Source: Ephydatia muelleri (taxonomy: Eukaryota > Porifera > Demospongiae > Spongillida > Spongillidae). From it: a stretch of 64,000 bases of DNA. Of the stretch, positions 23,301 to 32,867 are shown piece after piece. Positions within the stretch are counted from its first letter, which is position 1; each line of letters opens with the position of its first letter. The position numbers and the translations under genes were made by a program. The DNA is taken from contig JABACO010000006.1 of assembly GCA_013339895.1 (NCBI GenBank), positions 2,705,319-2,769,318 on the forward strand. Direction: 5' to 3'. The notes under the pieces are model-generated. The model was not told where the DNA came from. It saw nothing but the letters and a program-made list of their open reading frames with translations, and searched no databases.

Positions 23301-25305
23301 GTCCAGTCCCAAGTGAATTTTCTAAACATAGCATTTGTCACTTGTCATTTTTGTTGTTTCTTGTAGTAATGTTGCACATGTGCATTCATCATAATGACAT
23401 AACTATTCATGCAACTGGTAAACCTTCAACAGTTCACTCTGCACTGTTTGCATATCCATCAGTGTTTATTTGTAAAGGGAAGGGGGACGAGGTGGTGGAG
23501 GGTGCTAACAGATGTTGTTCTGCAGGAGGGATCCAGGCCACTCCTACTGGCATTCTGAATAGGATACTCAACCAGACTCCAAGGTGTTGTCATTCACCTC
23601 ATCTCGTCCTTAATACATCTGCGTTACTGCATCCCTTCTTCATCCCACCCTACTGGTGTCCCTTTTCTGCAGCTCCTCGTACACAACCCTCAGGTCATGC
23701 AACGTCAGTGCCCCTGACCCAGTCCCAGTCCCAGGGATCAAGTGTGCCTGTCTCCTCCCAGTGGTAGTGTGGCTGGGGGGTCAGTGGCCTTCATCCTGGA
23801 ACCCGGTGTTCTTCCATCACTTGCTTTTCCCCCTTCTTTTTCCTCCTCCCCTTCCCTTCCCTTACCTCCCCTTCCCTTCCCTTCCCTTCCCTTCCCTTTC
23901 CCTTCCCTTACCTCCCCTTCCCTTACCATCCCCTTCCCTTCCCTTACCTCCCCTTCCCTTTCCTCCCCTTCCCTTACCTCCCTTCCCTTACCTCTCCTTC
24001 CCTTACCTCTCCTTCTCTTAACCTCCCCTTCTCTTACCCTTCCCTTTCTCTTCCGCTCCCTTCGCTTACCTCCCTTCCTTACCCCCTTCTCTTACCTCCC
24101 TCTTCCCGTACCTCCCATTCCCTTACCTCTCGCTTCTCTTACCACCTCCCCTTCCCTTACCGCTCCCCTTCCTTAGCCTTCCTTCCCTTACCTCCACTCC
24201 TCTTCCCTTACTCCCCTTACCCTTACCTCCCCTCCCCTTACCTTAGTCTCCCCTCCCCCTCCCTTACCTCCCCTTCTGTTACTCCCCTTCTCTTACTCCC
24301 CTTCTCTTCCACCCCTCTCATCCTCCTGGCTCCCTGCTCCCTCCTCCCCTTCATTATTTCTCTCTTCCCTTCCTTCCACACACTGCTCAGAATGAACCCA
24401 CAGCCCATGGGCACAAACAGTCAGCCCTTGCTGATGCCCTCGATTGCATGGATCAAATGGACTGGGCACTCCTGGTCAGAACTCTGTTATGTATGTCACT
24501 GAAAGCGTTCATTTGTAACAGTACCTGCTTTTTGATTGATGATGTGGTTTCAGCTGTAGTTGATACCATTGCTCTATTGCAGTACTTCATTCATGCCTGG
24601 ATCTATTGGGCTCAGACGACCCTATGAGTTGACGCCTAGAAGTGCTGGCAGTAACCTCTCACAATGCCAGCGTATGTGTACAATGCATGCATACCTGCAT
24701 GACTTCTCACATGGAGTATCGTGCTAGCAAATGCGCACTACTATAGCAATGTATATCCAAAGAACTCATCCTGATGTGGTCTGTATTTTGTATTTACACC
24801 ACTCAGCACCTATATCCCTTCGTCAACCTACCAACCAACAGCCATACATCCAGCAGCATAGGTGAGTGTGTAACCGTAATTTGCAAACAGTAGGACTAGA
24901 GAGTATTTGGTCAAAAAAATGTTTATTTTACAATACTGCTAGTCCTCTATGTGATGGTACAAGTTTATTTCAAATTATGAAATTTTGTAAATTATGATAT
25001 TTATACTATACCCCTACGCCTTAAATATATATACATGTCAAATTCCTTTCCACACACAGACCTAGTGCAGTCCATGCTACAACACCAATGCAGCCACCCT
25101 TGTTGGTTCAGCGTCCAGGTACAGTATTTTCTGTGATACATACAATTTCATTTTCATTGTTTCTCCATGTGCCTCTGTCATGCACAAGGCACAGCCATCA
25201 TTGGTGGGAAAGGTCTTCACAAGACATGAAGAAAGGCAGCTCTGGTTCCCAGACTTTACACTCTTCCTTTCTCTAGCTGATTCCTGTGCTTTTTTATATG
25301 CCTGA
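9990..25305 (+). CDS. RNF212-like: RNF212/Zip3-family RING protein (meiotic crossover factor), 16 exons
   Basis: Family members are RING-type SUMO/ubiquitin E3 ligases that sit on the synaptonemal complex and stabilise crossover sites. Exons 1-6: 9990-10095, 10155-10213, 10483-10545, 11386-11442, 11523-11569, 11812-11866. The start MDWVHCNGCYV closely resembles the RNF212 N-terminus. The RING has C6, C9, C24, H26, C29, C32, C40 and C43 (CGHIFCQLC, then CVVCKNPC). Exon 4 gives VLEFQKGHRQKLADY, matching the family's ILEFQEKHRKRLL, and exons 5-6 continue a coiled coil (LLKEENAKLKTLLGR). Intron phases agree throughout. Exons 7-16 (see the entry at 21870-25305) supply a low-complexity Ser/Thr/Pro/Gln tail; the sum is 978 nt, about 325 residues, close to RNF212B length. 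The exon 6 donor at 11867 is inferred from phase. Introns are unusually satellite-rich. RING and coiled-coil exons are firm; the tail is less so. Confidence 0.85.
10264..10443. repeat. (GT)n microsatellite in intron 2 of the RNF212-like gene
   Basis: About 180 bp of almost pure GT with a few interruptions (GTATGT, GTTTGT, GTGGTG). It sits about 40 bp upstream of the exon 3 acceptor and is the reverse complement of the AC tract at 11190-11384 beyond exon 3. Confidence 0.98.
10555..11022. repeat. 35-bp minisatellite in intron 3 of the RNF212-like gene
   Basis: About 13-14 copies of a 35-bp unit (core GCTAGGGTGGGCAGTATTGC) begin 10 bp after the exon 3 donor. Copies are nearly identical. Two short variants lack the TGCAGTGCTA part. 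One copy carries two changes (AGGATGAGCAG) and one a single T-to-C change. Confidence 0.97.
11190..11384. repeat. (CA)n microsatellite abutting the exon 4 acceptor
   Basis: About 195 bp of CA with early CATGCACGCACG interruptions. The tract runs right up to the AAG that serves as the exon 4 acceptor, so that intron has CA repeats in place of a polypyrimidine tract. Confidence 0.98.
11608..11785. repeat. CCT-rich pyrimidine tract in intron 5
   Basis: A run of CTCCTC / CCTCTTCCTCTTG words, nearly all pyrimidine on the + strand, fills most of intron 5 of the RNF212-like gene and ends about 25 bp before the exon 6 acceptor. Two copies of a CACCCACCTCTTCCTCTTG word are present. Confidence 0.9.
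11930..19701. repeat. Giant 34-bp minisatellite, main block (about 230 copies)
   Basis: Tandem copies of a roughly 34-bp unit built from CACCCCACCAATGTCC, TTCCATTCTGTGT and a spacer TCCCT or CCCCCT of 33-36 bp total. Variation is patterned: CCTTCC against CCCTCC, TGTTCCCT against TGTCCCCCT, plus rare marker variants. Because 34 is not a multiple of three and the unit lacks stops on this strand, all three + frames stay open for kilobases; these frames are not treated as genes. The first units follow the end of exon 6 of the RNF212-like gene by about 65 bp. The block is broken by the foldback element at 19703. Confidence 0.98.
19703..20777. mobile_element. 1.07-kb foldback (palindromic) element inserted in the minisatellite
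   Basis: Two arms of about 530 bp are reverse complements of each other with the centre near 20244/20245 (GTAATTAC). The ends read GGTCAATCCACCTCATTTG and its complement. The minisatellite is interrupted inside TTCCATTCTG and TTCCA appears on both sides, suggesting a 5-bp target duplication; one extra G lies at the left junction. The arms are not identical: the left carries about 10 extra bases around 20166-20182. No coding frame is present, so this is a non-autonomous element. Confidence 0.88.
20778..21687. repeat. 34-bp minisatellite, right block with about 104-bp higher-order units
   Basis: The same unit resumes at once after the foldback element. From about 21240 it is arranged as groups of three units marked by TCCACCATGTCCC (a shortened CCACCAATG); the marker recurs near 21247, 21350, 21453, 21558 and 21663. 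The array ends at TTCTGTGCTACAGG. Confidence 0.97.
21705..21742. repeat. Short hairpin just after the minisatellite
   Basis: GCTTGCTGTGAATGTCATATGACATCCACAGCAAGC forms 17-bp arms with one mismatch around CATATG. It sits 20 bp beyond the last minisatellite unit, within the same large intron. Confidence 0.8.
21870..25305 (+). CDS. RNF212-like: 3' exons (7-16) of the RNF212-like gene
   Basis: Chosen by splice sites and phase continuity: 21870-21919 (GERSTPRC then a Gly run from GGAGGT repeats), 21980-22041 (ITPNGSSIMTTPSPRTGDGR), 22399-22433 (YSVPSSPLKDM), 22504-22573 (PPPRVPPGPARVTVRAPP), 23526-23583 (GIQATPTGILNRILNQTPR), 24391-24474 (MNPQPMGTNSQPLLMPS), 24583-24671 (SIGLRRPYELTPRSAG), 24807-24861 (PISLRQPTNQQPYIQQH), 25060-25118 (PSAVHATTPMQPPLLVQRP) and 25277-25305 (terminal, stop at 25303). 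Every junction keeps the frame. The Ser/Thr/Pro-rich composition suits the disordered tail of the family. A further acceptor at 23672 opens APRTQPSGHATSVPLTQ but does not fit the phase, so it may be an alternative exon or chance. The donors at 21920 and 24475 and the last exon are the weakest calls. Confidence 0.6.
22258..22375. repeat. About 43-bp tandem repeat, 2.7 copies
   Basis: Three copies of GTGATCACCACACARTGTCA occur with period near 43 bp, between exons 8 and 9 of the RNF212-like gene. The unit is rich in TGATCA and CATGTGATCAC palindromes. Confidence 0.8.
23828..24310. repeat. Long CCCTT/CCTTACC pyrimidine tract
   Basis: Nearly 500 bp almost purely C and T on the + strand, made of CCCTTCCCTTACCTCC words, between exons 11 and 12 of the RNF212-like gene. 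Mirror-symmetric pyrimidine runs of this kind can form triplex DNA. No gene is seen in it. Confidence 0.95.
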
Positions 25306-25918
25306 TCATCCTTGCACATGCACCGTTCATCATAACTAGCCATTCATATCCAATAATTAAAATTTAGTCCACTGACAAAAATAGTTTCATTCTTTCAATA
25401 AAATGCTTAGTGGTGGATTGATGAGACAAACCAAGTTCTAAAAAGTGTATTTGATATGCCTTGATTGAGTTTAAGAAATTCAGACCTGCTGCACTTTCTA
25501 TTTGGTGTTGGAATGGAACGCAGTTTAGATAATACTTCGGCTTCTCCAAATGCAGTGACTGTGGAGCTACATGTAGAACAACATTTATCATGCATGCAGG
25601 TTAGGGGTACCGACTACGTATCATATACCTGAGTTTCTAAATGCATGGAAAGAGTGTTGGGCCTCAGTGGTAGTGCCCGTAACCCTTCACTAACCTACTT
25701 TCCTGCGGGGATCGCTGACGGACATTACGTATACGCACTCGACGGCAATGTTGGGAAAACTTGAGTTTCCATAACACATCTAATGCACAAAAAGACAACA
25801 AAGCCCACCATATTAGGTACAATAGAGTGTTTTGTAGCTACACTTCGAAAGACAAAAGGAGACAGCCGAAAAGAAATTGCCTTTGATATAAAATTAACTT
25901 GATAAAAAAGATTTACTA

Positions 25919-28900
25919 ATGGCAACCAGCAACATCACCAGCAACGTATCGCTAGAGCAATTGGGTATGCTACAGACTATATGCTTGTGTCATCACCACA
26001 TGCACACGCGCACACACAATTCAGTACACTTAACTTCTGGTGATATGAAATTAACATGTTACAAATGCATGCAAGCTTATTCTTTGTGTGCGTGTGTGTG
26101 TGTGTGCAGCTTCTGATCTCTGCATAGGTTCTAATGTGTCATCAGACTCCCTCGCGACAGTTAAAGATGCGTTCAAATTCTTTATAAAAGCCGACTATCG
26201 ATGCACCTTGGAGCTAGTTGGAGTGTTATCAGGTGGCGCCATAGTTTTGTGCGTCTTAGCACTGCTGTGCGCGTGTGCCGTATGCTGCTGTATCCGCAGG
26301 AGGGCGCGAAGAGGTACGCAGGTATCCGGACAATAAACCACTGCCTGCATGAACAGACAGATGACTTATGCGCTCTTTTCGACAGCTAGGTCTAGTATAT
26401 ATGTGCACGTAGTGCCGTGAAGGTTATGGCACGTGATTCTTACCACTGCAGGGAGGTCCATTCTCACTGCGGATGGAACGACTGAGAGCGAGAAACAGCT
26501 TTGGTTAGTTATATTTTTCCTAACTGTCTCTCTAGAACGTGTTTATGGGGTTGACTGGTTACGTTTGATGCTGGCTCGCTCGTATATCTATGGCCCATCT
26601 CTTGAATTGCATGACGTATCATGCATCTTAGTGAGTTACTGCTGTTTCTCCTTTTCACAGTATAGCGATGCAGAACGAACGGTAAGATATTTCCCACAGC
26701 AGAAAGAGTTTTAACGTTCTCTCTTGCACACATGCCCGTGCCCGCCTTCCGTAAAACAAGCGAGTCGATTTCTCCAAATGGAGTCAATTATGCCGGGCCG
26801 GTCTACGAGCAGCCAATCGAATCGAGCATGAGTCTCTCGAATCCCAGCTCTGACCCTCTCCCCAAACCCGCCATCGTCAACGTGCAAACGTCACACTACT
26901 CCTCCTGCCCTCAAGGAGTGTCTTCTCCGTCTGTCGCCTGCCCTCCCAACGTAGCAGCAGCTCTTCCCTCCAATCAGCCCGCGCTACACGCCAACAGCTT
27001 CACAGTCAACACTTTCACGCTTCGTAAGGCCCAGACCCAAGCCCAGGGCGTTCAGGCCTCGGGAGCGGCAACTCTGTTCCCCTACTCCACCGTAAATTTT
27101 GGTGACACGTCTTCGGAGAAAGTTCAGTGCCATCAACAACCGGTCAACTATGCGCAGGTGAGTCACGTGCACAGTGTGGGATTTACATATGGGGGCCGTC
27201 CATAAATGACGTCACGCAAAAACGGAATTTGACCCCCCCCACCAGTCACCATTTTTCATTGACGTCATATGACATACCTGCTTTGATTTCTTTAGGATAG
27301 GCTGCCACATATGCATTATACAATGTAAGCATAAAGCTTAGCTTTATCAGAGATAATATATAAAGGGATTGGCAACGAGTCACGTGAGCCATAGAGTTTC
27401 GCAATTTTTCGCGTGCCATCCGACCTGCTGTGAATCGCACCTGCGTAGAAGTGAGGACAGAGTCTAAAACTCGCTGGTTTGTTTGAACTAAAAGGAAAAG
27501 GCTTATTTGATTGTAATTTTCAAGTTCGCCATCACATGTACAACGTGTTGCTCTTTATTGAAGGGCCGTGAGTGTTCGGTTGCACAGTTTCGAGCTTTTT
27601 TGCCAAAATTGCGATTTTTTCCGGAGCGCCGTTTTTTGTGGGACAGTATCTTACGAATCGATGGTCTTTTCTGTTTGAAAATGGCTCTATAACGTGCAAG
27701 ATGGTTAAATTGTAGCGTGGTGTTGTTTGTTTGTAACGGCAGTGCTCAGAACCGCTCCAACAGAATGTTGGATATGGTAATTTTGTGGGACAGTGTAACC
27801 TTTATCGTGTAAGCTAAATCGCTAAATCTAACGCTGTCTTGTAGCTCTTGGTTCATATTTTAGCATCCGAATATTTTTATATCTAGCGCGCGACTACGTT
27901 ACGGCTTGTATTGTGTCAAAGGTGATGGTTTTACGGTTGTTTCTAACTTGCTAGCCCATTTTGCAGTCTACAACGCAATTAGCTACTCATCGCCATCCTA
28001 TAATGATAATTGACCTATTTGTGTACACGCATACATTTGTTGGTTGTGGGTTCGAGTACAGGTGCGGATGGCACGCTCTAATGCGTGAAAAGTGGGCTCG
28101 TTTCCAATCCCTTTATATATTATCTCTGGCTTTATCCATCACTACACTTAGGGGGTTTTGTGATGTCACCTTTCATCCCCCCCCCCATCATCACAAAGTT
28201 GTGTACCCCCCCCCCCCCCCCCCCCTTCTGTGTGACTTCATTTATGGAAGGGGGGGGGGGGGGGGGGGGCCTATGCTATAGTGTGGAGATGTGTAACAGA
28301 TGCACAGCTGACAGCTGCTATCCAGCATGGGGTAGAAAGGCTTGTGGCTTGTACTGGCCATAAATAGTGAATTTTTGAAACCCTGCAGCCACATCTGATG
28401 TCATAGTGGGTAATAGTTTTGACTGAAATGCTGATTGCTTTGATGGTGTCATGCTTTGATGGTCGACCTTGTGTGTTGGTGTCAAATATGTCATGTAGTA
28501 CAATTGTTGTCATAGTAACTGAAAGAGCTGTGTACAACAGTCAGGGAGGGGGGGAGGGGAGAAGGGTTTACAAAAGATGTGCGTGTAATGTGTGTGTGGT
28601 GATATGTGTGCTGATGTGTGTGGTGTGCGTGCTGTGTGGATGTGGTGTGTGTGCTGGTGTGTGTGTGCTGGTGTGTGTGTGCTGGTGTGTGTGTGCTGGT
28701 GTGTGTGTGCTGGTGTGTGTGGTGTGCATGCTGTGTGGATGTGTGCGTGCTGTGGTGTGTGGTGTGTGTGCTGTGGTGTGTGGTGTGTGTGCTGTGTGGA
28801 TTTGTGTGTGCTGGTGTGTGCTGGTGTGTGTGTGCTGGTGTGTGTGTGCTGGTGTGTGTGTATGCTGGTGTGGTGTGTATGTGCTGGTGTGTGTGCTGGT

Positions 28901-31705
28901 GTGTGTGCTGTGTGGATGGGTGTGTGTGGTGTGTGTGCTGTGTGGATGTGTGTGTGCTGGTGTGTGTGGTGTGTGCTGGTGTGTGGGCTGTGTGAATGTG
29001 TGCGTGCTGTGTGGATGTGTGTGTGGTGTATGCTGTGTGGATGTGTGTGTGCTGGTGTGTGTGCTGGTATGTGGATGTGTGTGTGCTGGTGTGTGTGCTG
29101 GTGTGTGAATGTGTGTGTGCTGGTGTGTGTGCTGGTATGTGGATGTGTGTGTGCTGGTGTGTGGATGTGTGTGTGCTGGTGTGTGTGCTGGTGTGTGAAT
29201 GTGTGTGTGCTGGTGTGCGCCTTTGTACGCAAGGACATGTCAGTATATAAGGGGGAACAGCTGCTAGGTCCCCAGTCCCTTACATAAAGGTGATGATATC
29301 TAATTTCCTTGGTTACAAAACAATCCATTCATTCCATCTGTTCTGGCCATATTTGGTAAAGACAATATCCCCTGTGGGAGAGTACACTGAATTGGAGTAC
29401 CATGGTTACCAGACCAAGGGCTCTTCTTGGGAGGTCATTTAAAGCCTCCTTCTGTGAGATAAAAGAGTAAAGAAGTGTGGAGGTGAGAGTGGGAGGTCAT
29501 GGGTGTGGCAGTGTGGTTGTTAACATGTAGCTGGATCAGTGATGTGAGGTGTTCATTGATTGGCTACCTTGCTTTGTTGCCATAGTAATGAGTATTAGGT
29601 ACGTTGGCAGCCACTACTCACTGATGAAGGACACCCACACACACACACCGATGCACACCCAACACACATACACACACATGCACACACAACACACATACAC
29701 ACATGCACACACAACACACACACAACACACACACAACACACACACACAACACACACACACACAACACACACACAACACACATACACAACACCCATAAAAA
29801 AACAACACACACACATACAAGTCACACATGCACACACACAGGTAGCACACAGACATGCACATACAGCATACAAAGCACCACATACACTGTACCTTGAGTT
29901 TCCTCCTGCATACAATCTGATTGTATGTGGTGTGTACAACTTCTGGTGTATGCAAACTGAAGTTGTACAATATGTGGAGATCACCATGCCATTATGTCAA
30001 TCCAAAGGTCAATCAAAGGTCAAACACTCATAACTTTGATGTGGATATAACTTGCCCATGCTAAAAAGGAGTTGTATGGTTGGAGCCCAAAGCAGTAGGT
30101 TGCACTTTGATGAGTTTCGAGCAAGCCCTAGTCTTGTATGTGTGTGCATCTCTCACTGCACTAGTGCCCTAACTGTGTTCCATACCCCTTCATGCCATGT
30201 AGCTTTTGTTCTGCCACGCCCACCTCACTGCTGCTCTGTTAGCTTCATTGGCTTCTTGTGATGGTGTGGAGGTTGTGATGGTGTGGAAGTTGTGATGGTG
30301 TGGAGGTTGTAATGGTGTGGATGGTGTGGAGGCTGTGATGATGTGGAGGTTGGGATGGTGTGGAGGTTGTGATGGTGTGGAGGTTGTGATGGTGCAGTGG
30401 TTGTGATGGTGTGGATGGTGTGGAGGTTGTGATGGTGTGGAGCTTGTGATGGTGTGGAGGTTGTGATAGTATGGAGATTGTGATGATGTGGAGGTTGTGA
30501 TAGTGTGGAGGTTGTAATGGTGTAATGGTAAATGCTTTTTCCTCACTATGGCAACACAACTTCCTAAATCACACACCCATTCAAACGTAGACTACATGTA
30601 TGTTCTTAGGTATGTTGTTTTCTGAGGTTGGAGGGGGAGGTGGGGACTTAGGTGTTGAGAATGGGAGTGCACCTGAAGTTGTGTTGCCATGGTGAGGAAA
30701 AAGCATAAGCTGAGTTTATCATCACAATCTCCGCACCATCACAACCTCCACACCATCACAACCTCCACACCACTGATCACAACCTCCACACCATCACAAC
30801 CTCCACACCATCACAACCTCCACACCATCAACCTCCATACCATTACAACCTCCACACCATCACAACCTCCATACCATCACAACCTCCACACCATCACAAC
30901 CTCCACACCATCAACCTCCACACCATCACAACCTCCACACCATCACAACCTCCACACCATCACAACGTTTAACAAGCACATAATAGGATGTGTTTGTGGA
31001 CAAAGGGAAGTGAAGACGACAAGAAGCCAATGAAGCTAACAGAGTAGCAGTGTGAGATGGGCAGGGCAGTGTGCAAGTTGTGTTACCATGGAGAGAGGAA
31101 AAAAATGTATGTAGTTCATCACTTGCATTTGATCTTTTTCCTAATCCTGTCTAGGCCTAATCTTGTCTAGGATTACTGGGGCCTCCAGTTGAAGCCTGCC
31201 ATAGTAATAAGATGATGCCTACTGTCATACAGAGATGATGATCAACTGTTCACTCATTACACTCTCTGGCTGCATGACAATACTTACCTTTGTGGTGCCG
31301 TAGAGCTGTTTGTCATAGCACCAGTCTGGATGGGGTCATTGAATTAGTGGTGCAATTAATGTGTTTGTGTATGTCATGCTGAAATTGTACTGACCCTAAT
31401 TAACCTGGTGACCTGGTGTAAGGTTAAATTTGGAATGTTGCATAGAAAAATTTGAACCATGTTGAAAGTGGACTTTGCCTCACTGAGGGTGTGTGTCCAC
31501 AGGGGAGGGAGATGAGTGGGTGGGCGGGTTGGGAGAAAGGTGTAAAGTTGGGCAGGTGACTGATGTGCAGTCATGGAACTGTGTGGTGAATGGGAGGGAC
31601 TTGATACCTGTACTTGATCATTTTGATGTGTTCTTGTCTTTTCTGCTTTTGCAGGTAAACTTGAATCGTCAGGGTGAGGAAATGATGTACGAACAAGTCC
31701 ACTGA
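25919..31705 (+). CDS. Single-pass membrane receptor with ITIM-type tyrosine motifs, six exons
   Basis: Exons 25919-25964, 26110-26313, 26452-26503, 26661-26681, 26761-27157 and 31655-31705 join in frame (phases 1, 1, 2, 2, 0) to 256 residues. The N-terminus [15 protein letters not shown] has sequons but no signal peptide. A short cysteine-containing ectodomain ([13 protein letters not shown]) leads to a membrane span at about residues 51-77 ([20 protein letters not shown]), then [10 protein letters not shown] as a stop-transfer. The tail is Ser/Pro-rich with [24 protein letters not shown] and MMYEQV. VNYAQV fits the ITIM consensus (V/I/L)xYxx(V/I/L) and is formed across the last splice junction; MMYEQV lies in the last exon. 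Such motifs recruit SH2 phosphatases or kinases. The last acceptor has a long pyrimidine tract ending ttttgcag. The final intron is 4.5 kb and full of repeats. I do not recognise the ectodomain; a missing upstream signal exon is possible. Confidence 0.75.
27191..28269. mobile_element. DNA element with GGCCGTCCATAAATGACGTCA-type ends, split by a later insertion
   Basis: The left end reads GGCCGTCCATAAATGACGTC. The right end, read in reverse complement, is CTTCCATAAATGAAGTCACA, with C-runs following both. The two halves (27191-27347 and 28129-28269) face each other as inverted ends and are separated by the 781-bp element at 27348-28128. Poly-C (28206-28225) and poly-G (28250-28269) runs lie in the right half. 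No coding capacity is visible. Both lie in the last intron of the ITIM-type receptor gene. Confidence 0.6.
27348..28128. mobile_element. 781-bp terminal-inverted-repeat DNA element, copy 1
   Basis: Terminal inverted repeats start CAGAGATAATATATAAAGGG and continue ATTGG, then diverge. The element is flanked on both sides by GCTTTAT (27341-27347 and 28129-28135), a 7-bp target duplication. It has no transposase frame, so it is non-autonomous. Superfamily is uncertain: the CAGAG start resembles hAT, but 7-bp duplications also fit P or Dada elements. Confidence 0.92.
28575..29216. repeat. GTGTGTGCTGGTGTGT satellite
   Basis: About 640 bp of TG with regular GCTGGTG and GCTGTGTGGATG interruptions, in the last intron of the ITIM-type receptor gene. 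Units of about 16 and 40 bp recur. It is not coding; Cys/Val-rich frames through it are artefacts. Confidence 0.95.
29635..29845. repeat. (CA)n microsatellite
   Basis: CACACACAACACACATACAC words over about 200 bp, broken by one run of seven A (29798-29804). It lies in the same intron as the TG tract at 28575 and is roughly complementary to it. Confidence 0.95.
30211..31069. repeat. Inverted pair of 17-bp minisatellites forming a large palindrome
   Basis: The left arm (30257-30530) is tandem GGTTGTGATGGTGTGGA; the right arm (30728-30967) is tandem TCCACACCATCACAACC, its exact complement. The flanks are also inverted: TTAGCTTCATTGGCTTCTTG (about 30239) against CAAGAAGCCAATGAAGCTAA (about 31019), and TTTTTCCTCACTATGGCAAC against its complement near 30683-30704. 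The central spacer is about 65-100 bp. So this is one inverted duplication of a minisatellite with its flanks, in the last intron of the ITIM-type receptor gene. Confidence 0.92.
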
Positions 31706-32017
31706 GCCTCGAGATCACTACTCAACACGTTATTATGTAACTCTATCAGTTGCCAATGTGTGGCGTTTGACGGTTGAGGAAGCCTTTTCTGTTTTATCTT
31801 ACACACTATTTGCAATTAATTATCACGTATTTGAGGGCAGATGGCATATGGCTTTCAACAATTAGTAGTTTAATGCAGTTAGTCAATCAAAGCAGAAATT
31901 GTATCAGAATAAAGGAACATACAAAATTGCATTCAACCGTCCAAAACTCCACTGCACGTTTGTCTCAACGGTAGCAATTGAGGATATATATATTGTATCG
32001 AACTAGTTAAGTATGAG

Positions 32018-32797
32018 CAGAGATAATATATAAAGGGATTGGCAACGAGTCACGTGAGCCATAGAGTTTCGCAATTTTTCGCGTGCCATCCGACCTGCTG
32101 TGAATCGCACCTGCGTAGAAGTGAGGACAGAGTCTAAAACTCGCTGGTTTGTTTGAACTAAAAGGAAAAGGCTTATTTGATTGTAATTTTCAAGTTCGCC
32201 ATCACATGTACAACGTGTTGCTCTTTATTGAAGGGCCGTGAGTGTTCGGTTGCACAGTTTCGAGCTTTTTTGCCAAAATTGCGATTTTTCCGGAGCGCCG
32301 TTTTTTGTGGGACAGTATCTTACGAATCGATGGTCTTTTCTGTTTGAAAATGGCTCTATAACGTGCAAGATGGTTAAATTGTAGCGTGGTGTTGTTTGTT
32401 TGTAACGGCAGTGCTCAGAACCGCTCCAACAGAATGTTGGATATGGTAATTTTGTGGGACAGTGTAACCTTTATCGTGTAAGCTAAATCGCTAAATCTAA
32501 CGCTGTCTTGTAGCTCTTGGTTCATATTTTAGCATCCGAATATTTTTATATCTAGCGCGCGACTACGTTACGGCTTGTATTGTGTCAAAGGTGATGGTTT
32601 TACGGTTGTTTCTAACTTGCTAGCCCATTTTGCAGTCTACAACGCAATTAGCTACTCATCGCCATCCTATAATGATAATTGACCTATTTGTGTACACGCA
32701 TACATTTGTTGGTTGTGGGTTCGAGTACAGGTGCGGATGGCACGCTCTAATGCGTGAAAAGTGGGCTCGTTTCCAATCCCTTTATATATTATCTCTG
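32018..32797. mobile_element. 780-bp terminal-inverted-repeat DNA element, copy 2
   Basis: Same sequence and orientation as copy 1 at 27348; the only difference I found is one T fewer in the run near 32287. It is flanked by GTATGAG on both sides (32011-32017 and 32798-32804), a 7-bp target duplication different from that of copy 1, so it is an independent insertion and not a segmental duplication. It ends 63 bp (after the duplication) before the start codon of the calmodulin-like gene at 32868. Confidence 0.93.
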
Positions 32798-32867
32798 GTA
32801 TGAGTGACGTGTTCCGCCCACGCAAAACAAACAAAAGCCAATATTTCTACACTTATATCGCGTAGCT

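Noticed and set aside
23656-24176. Pro/Leu/Phe-rich frames of 121 and 144 codons
   Set aside because: Read-through of the CCCTT pyrimidine tract. Only the segment near 23673 might be an alternative exon, and its phase does not fit.
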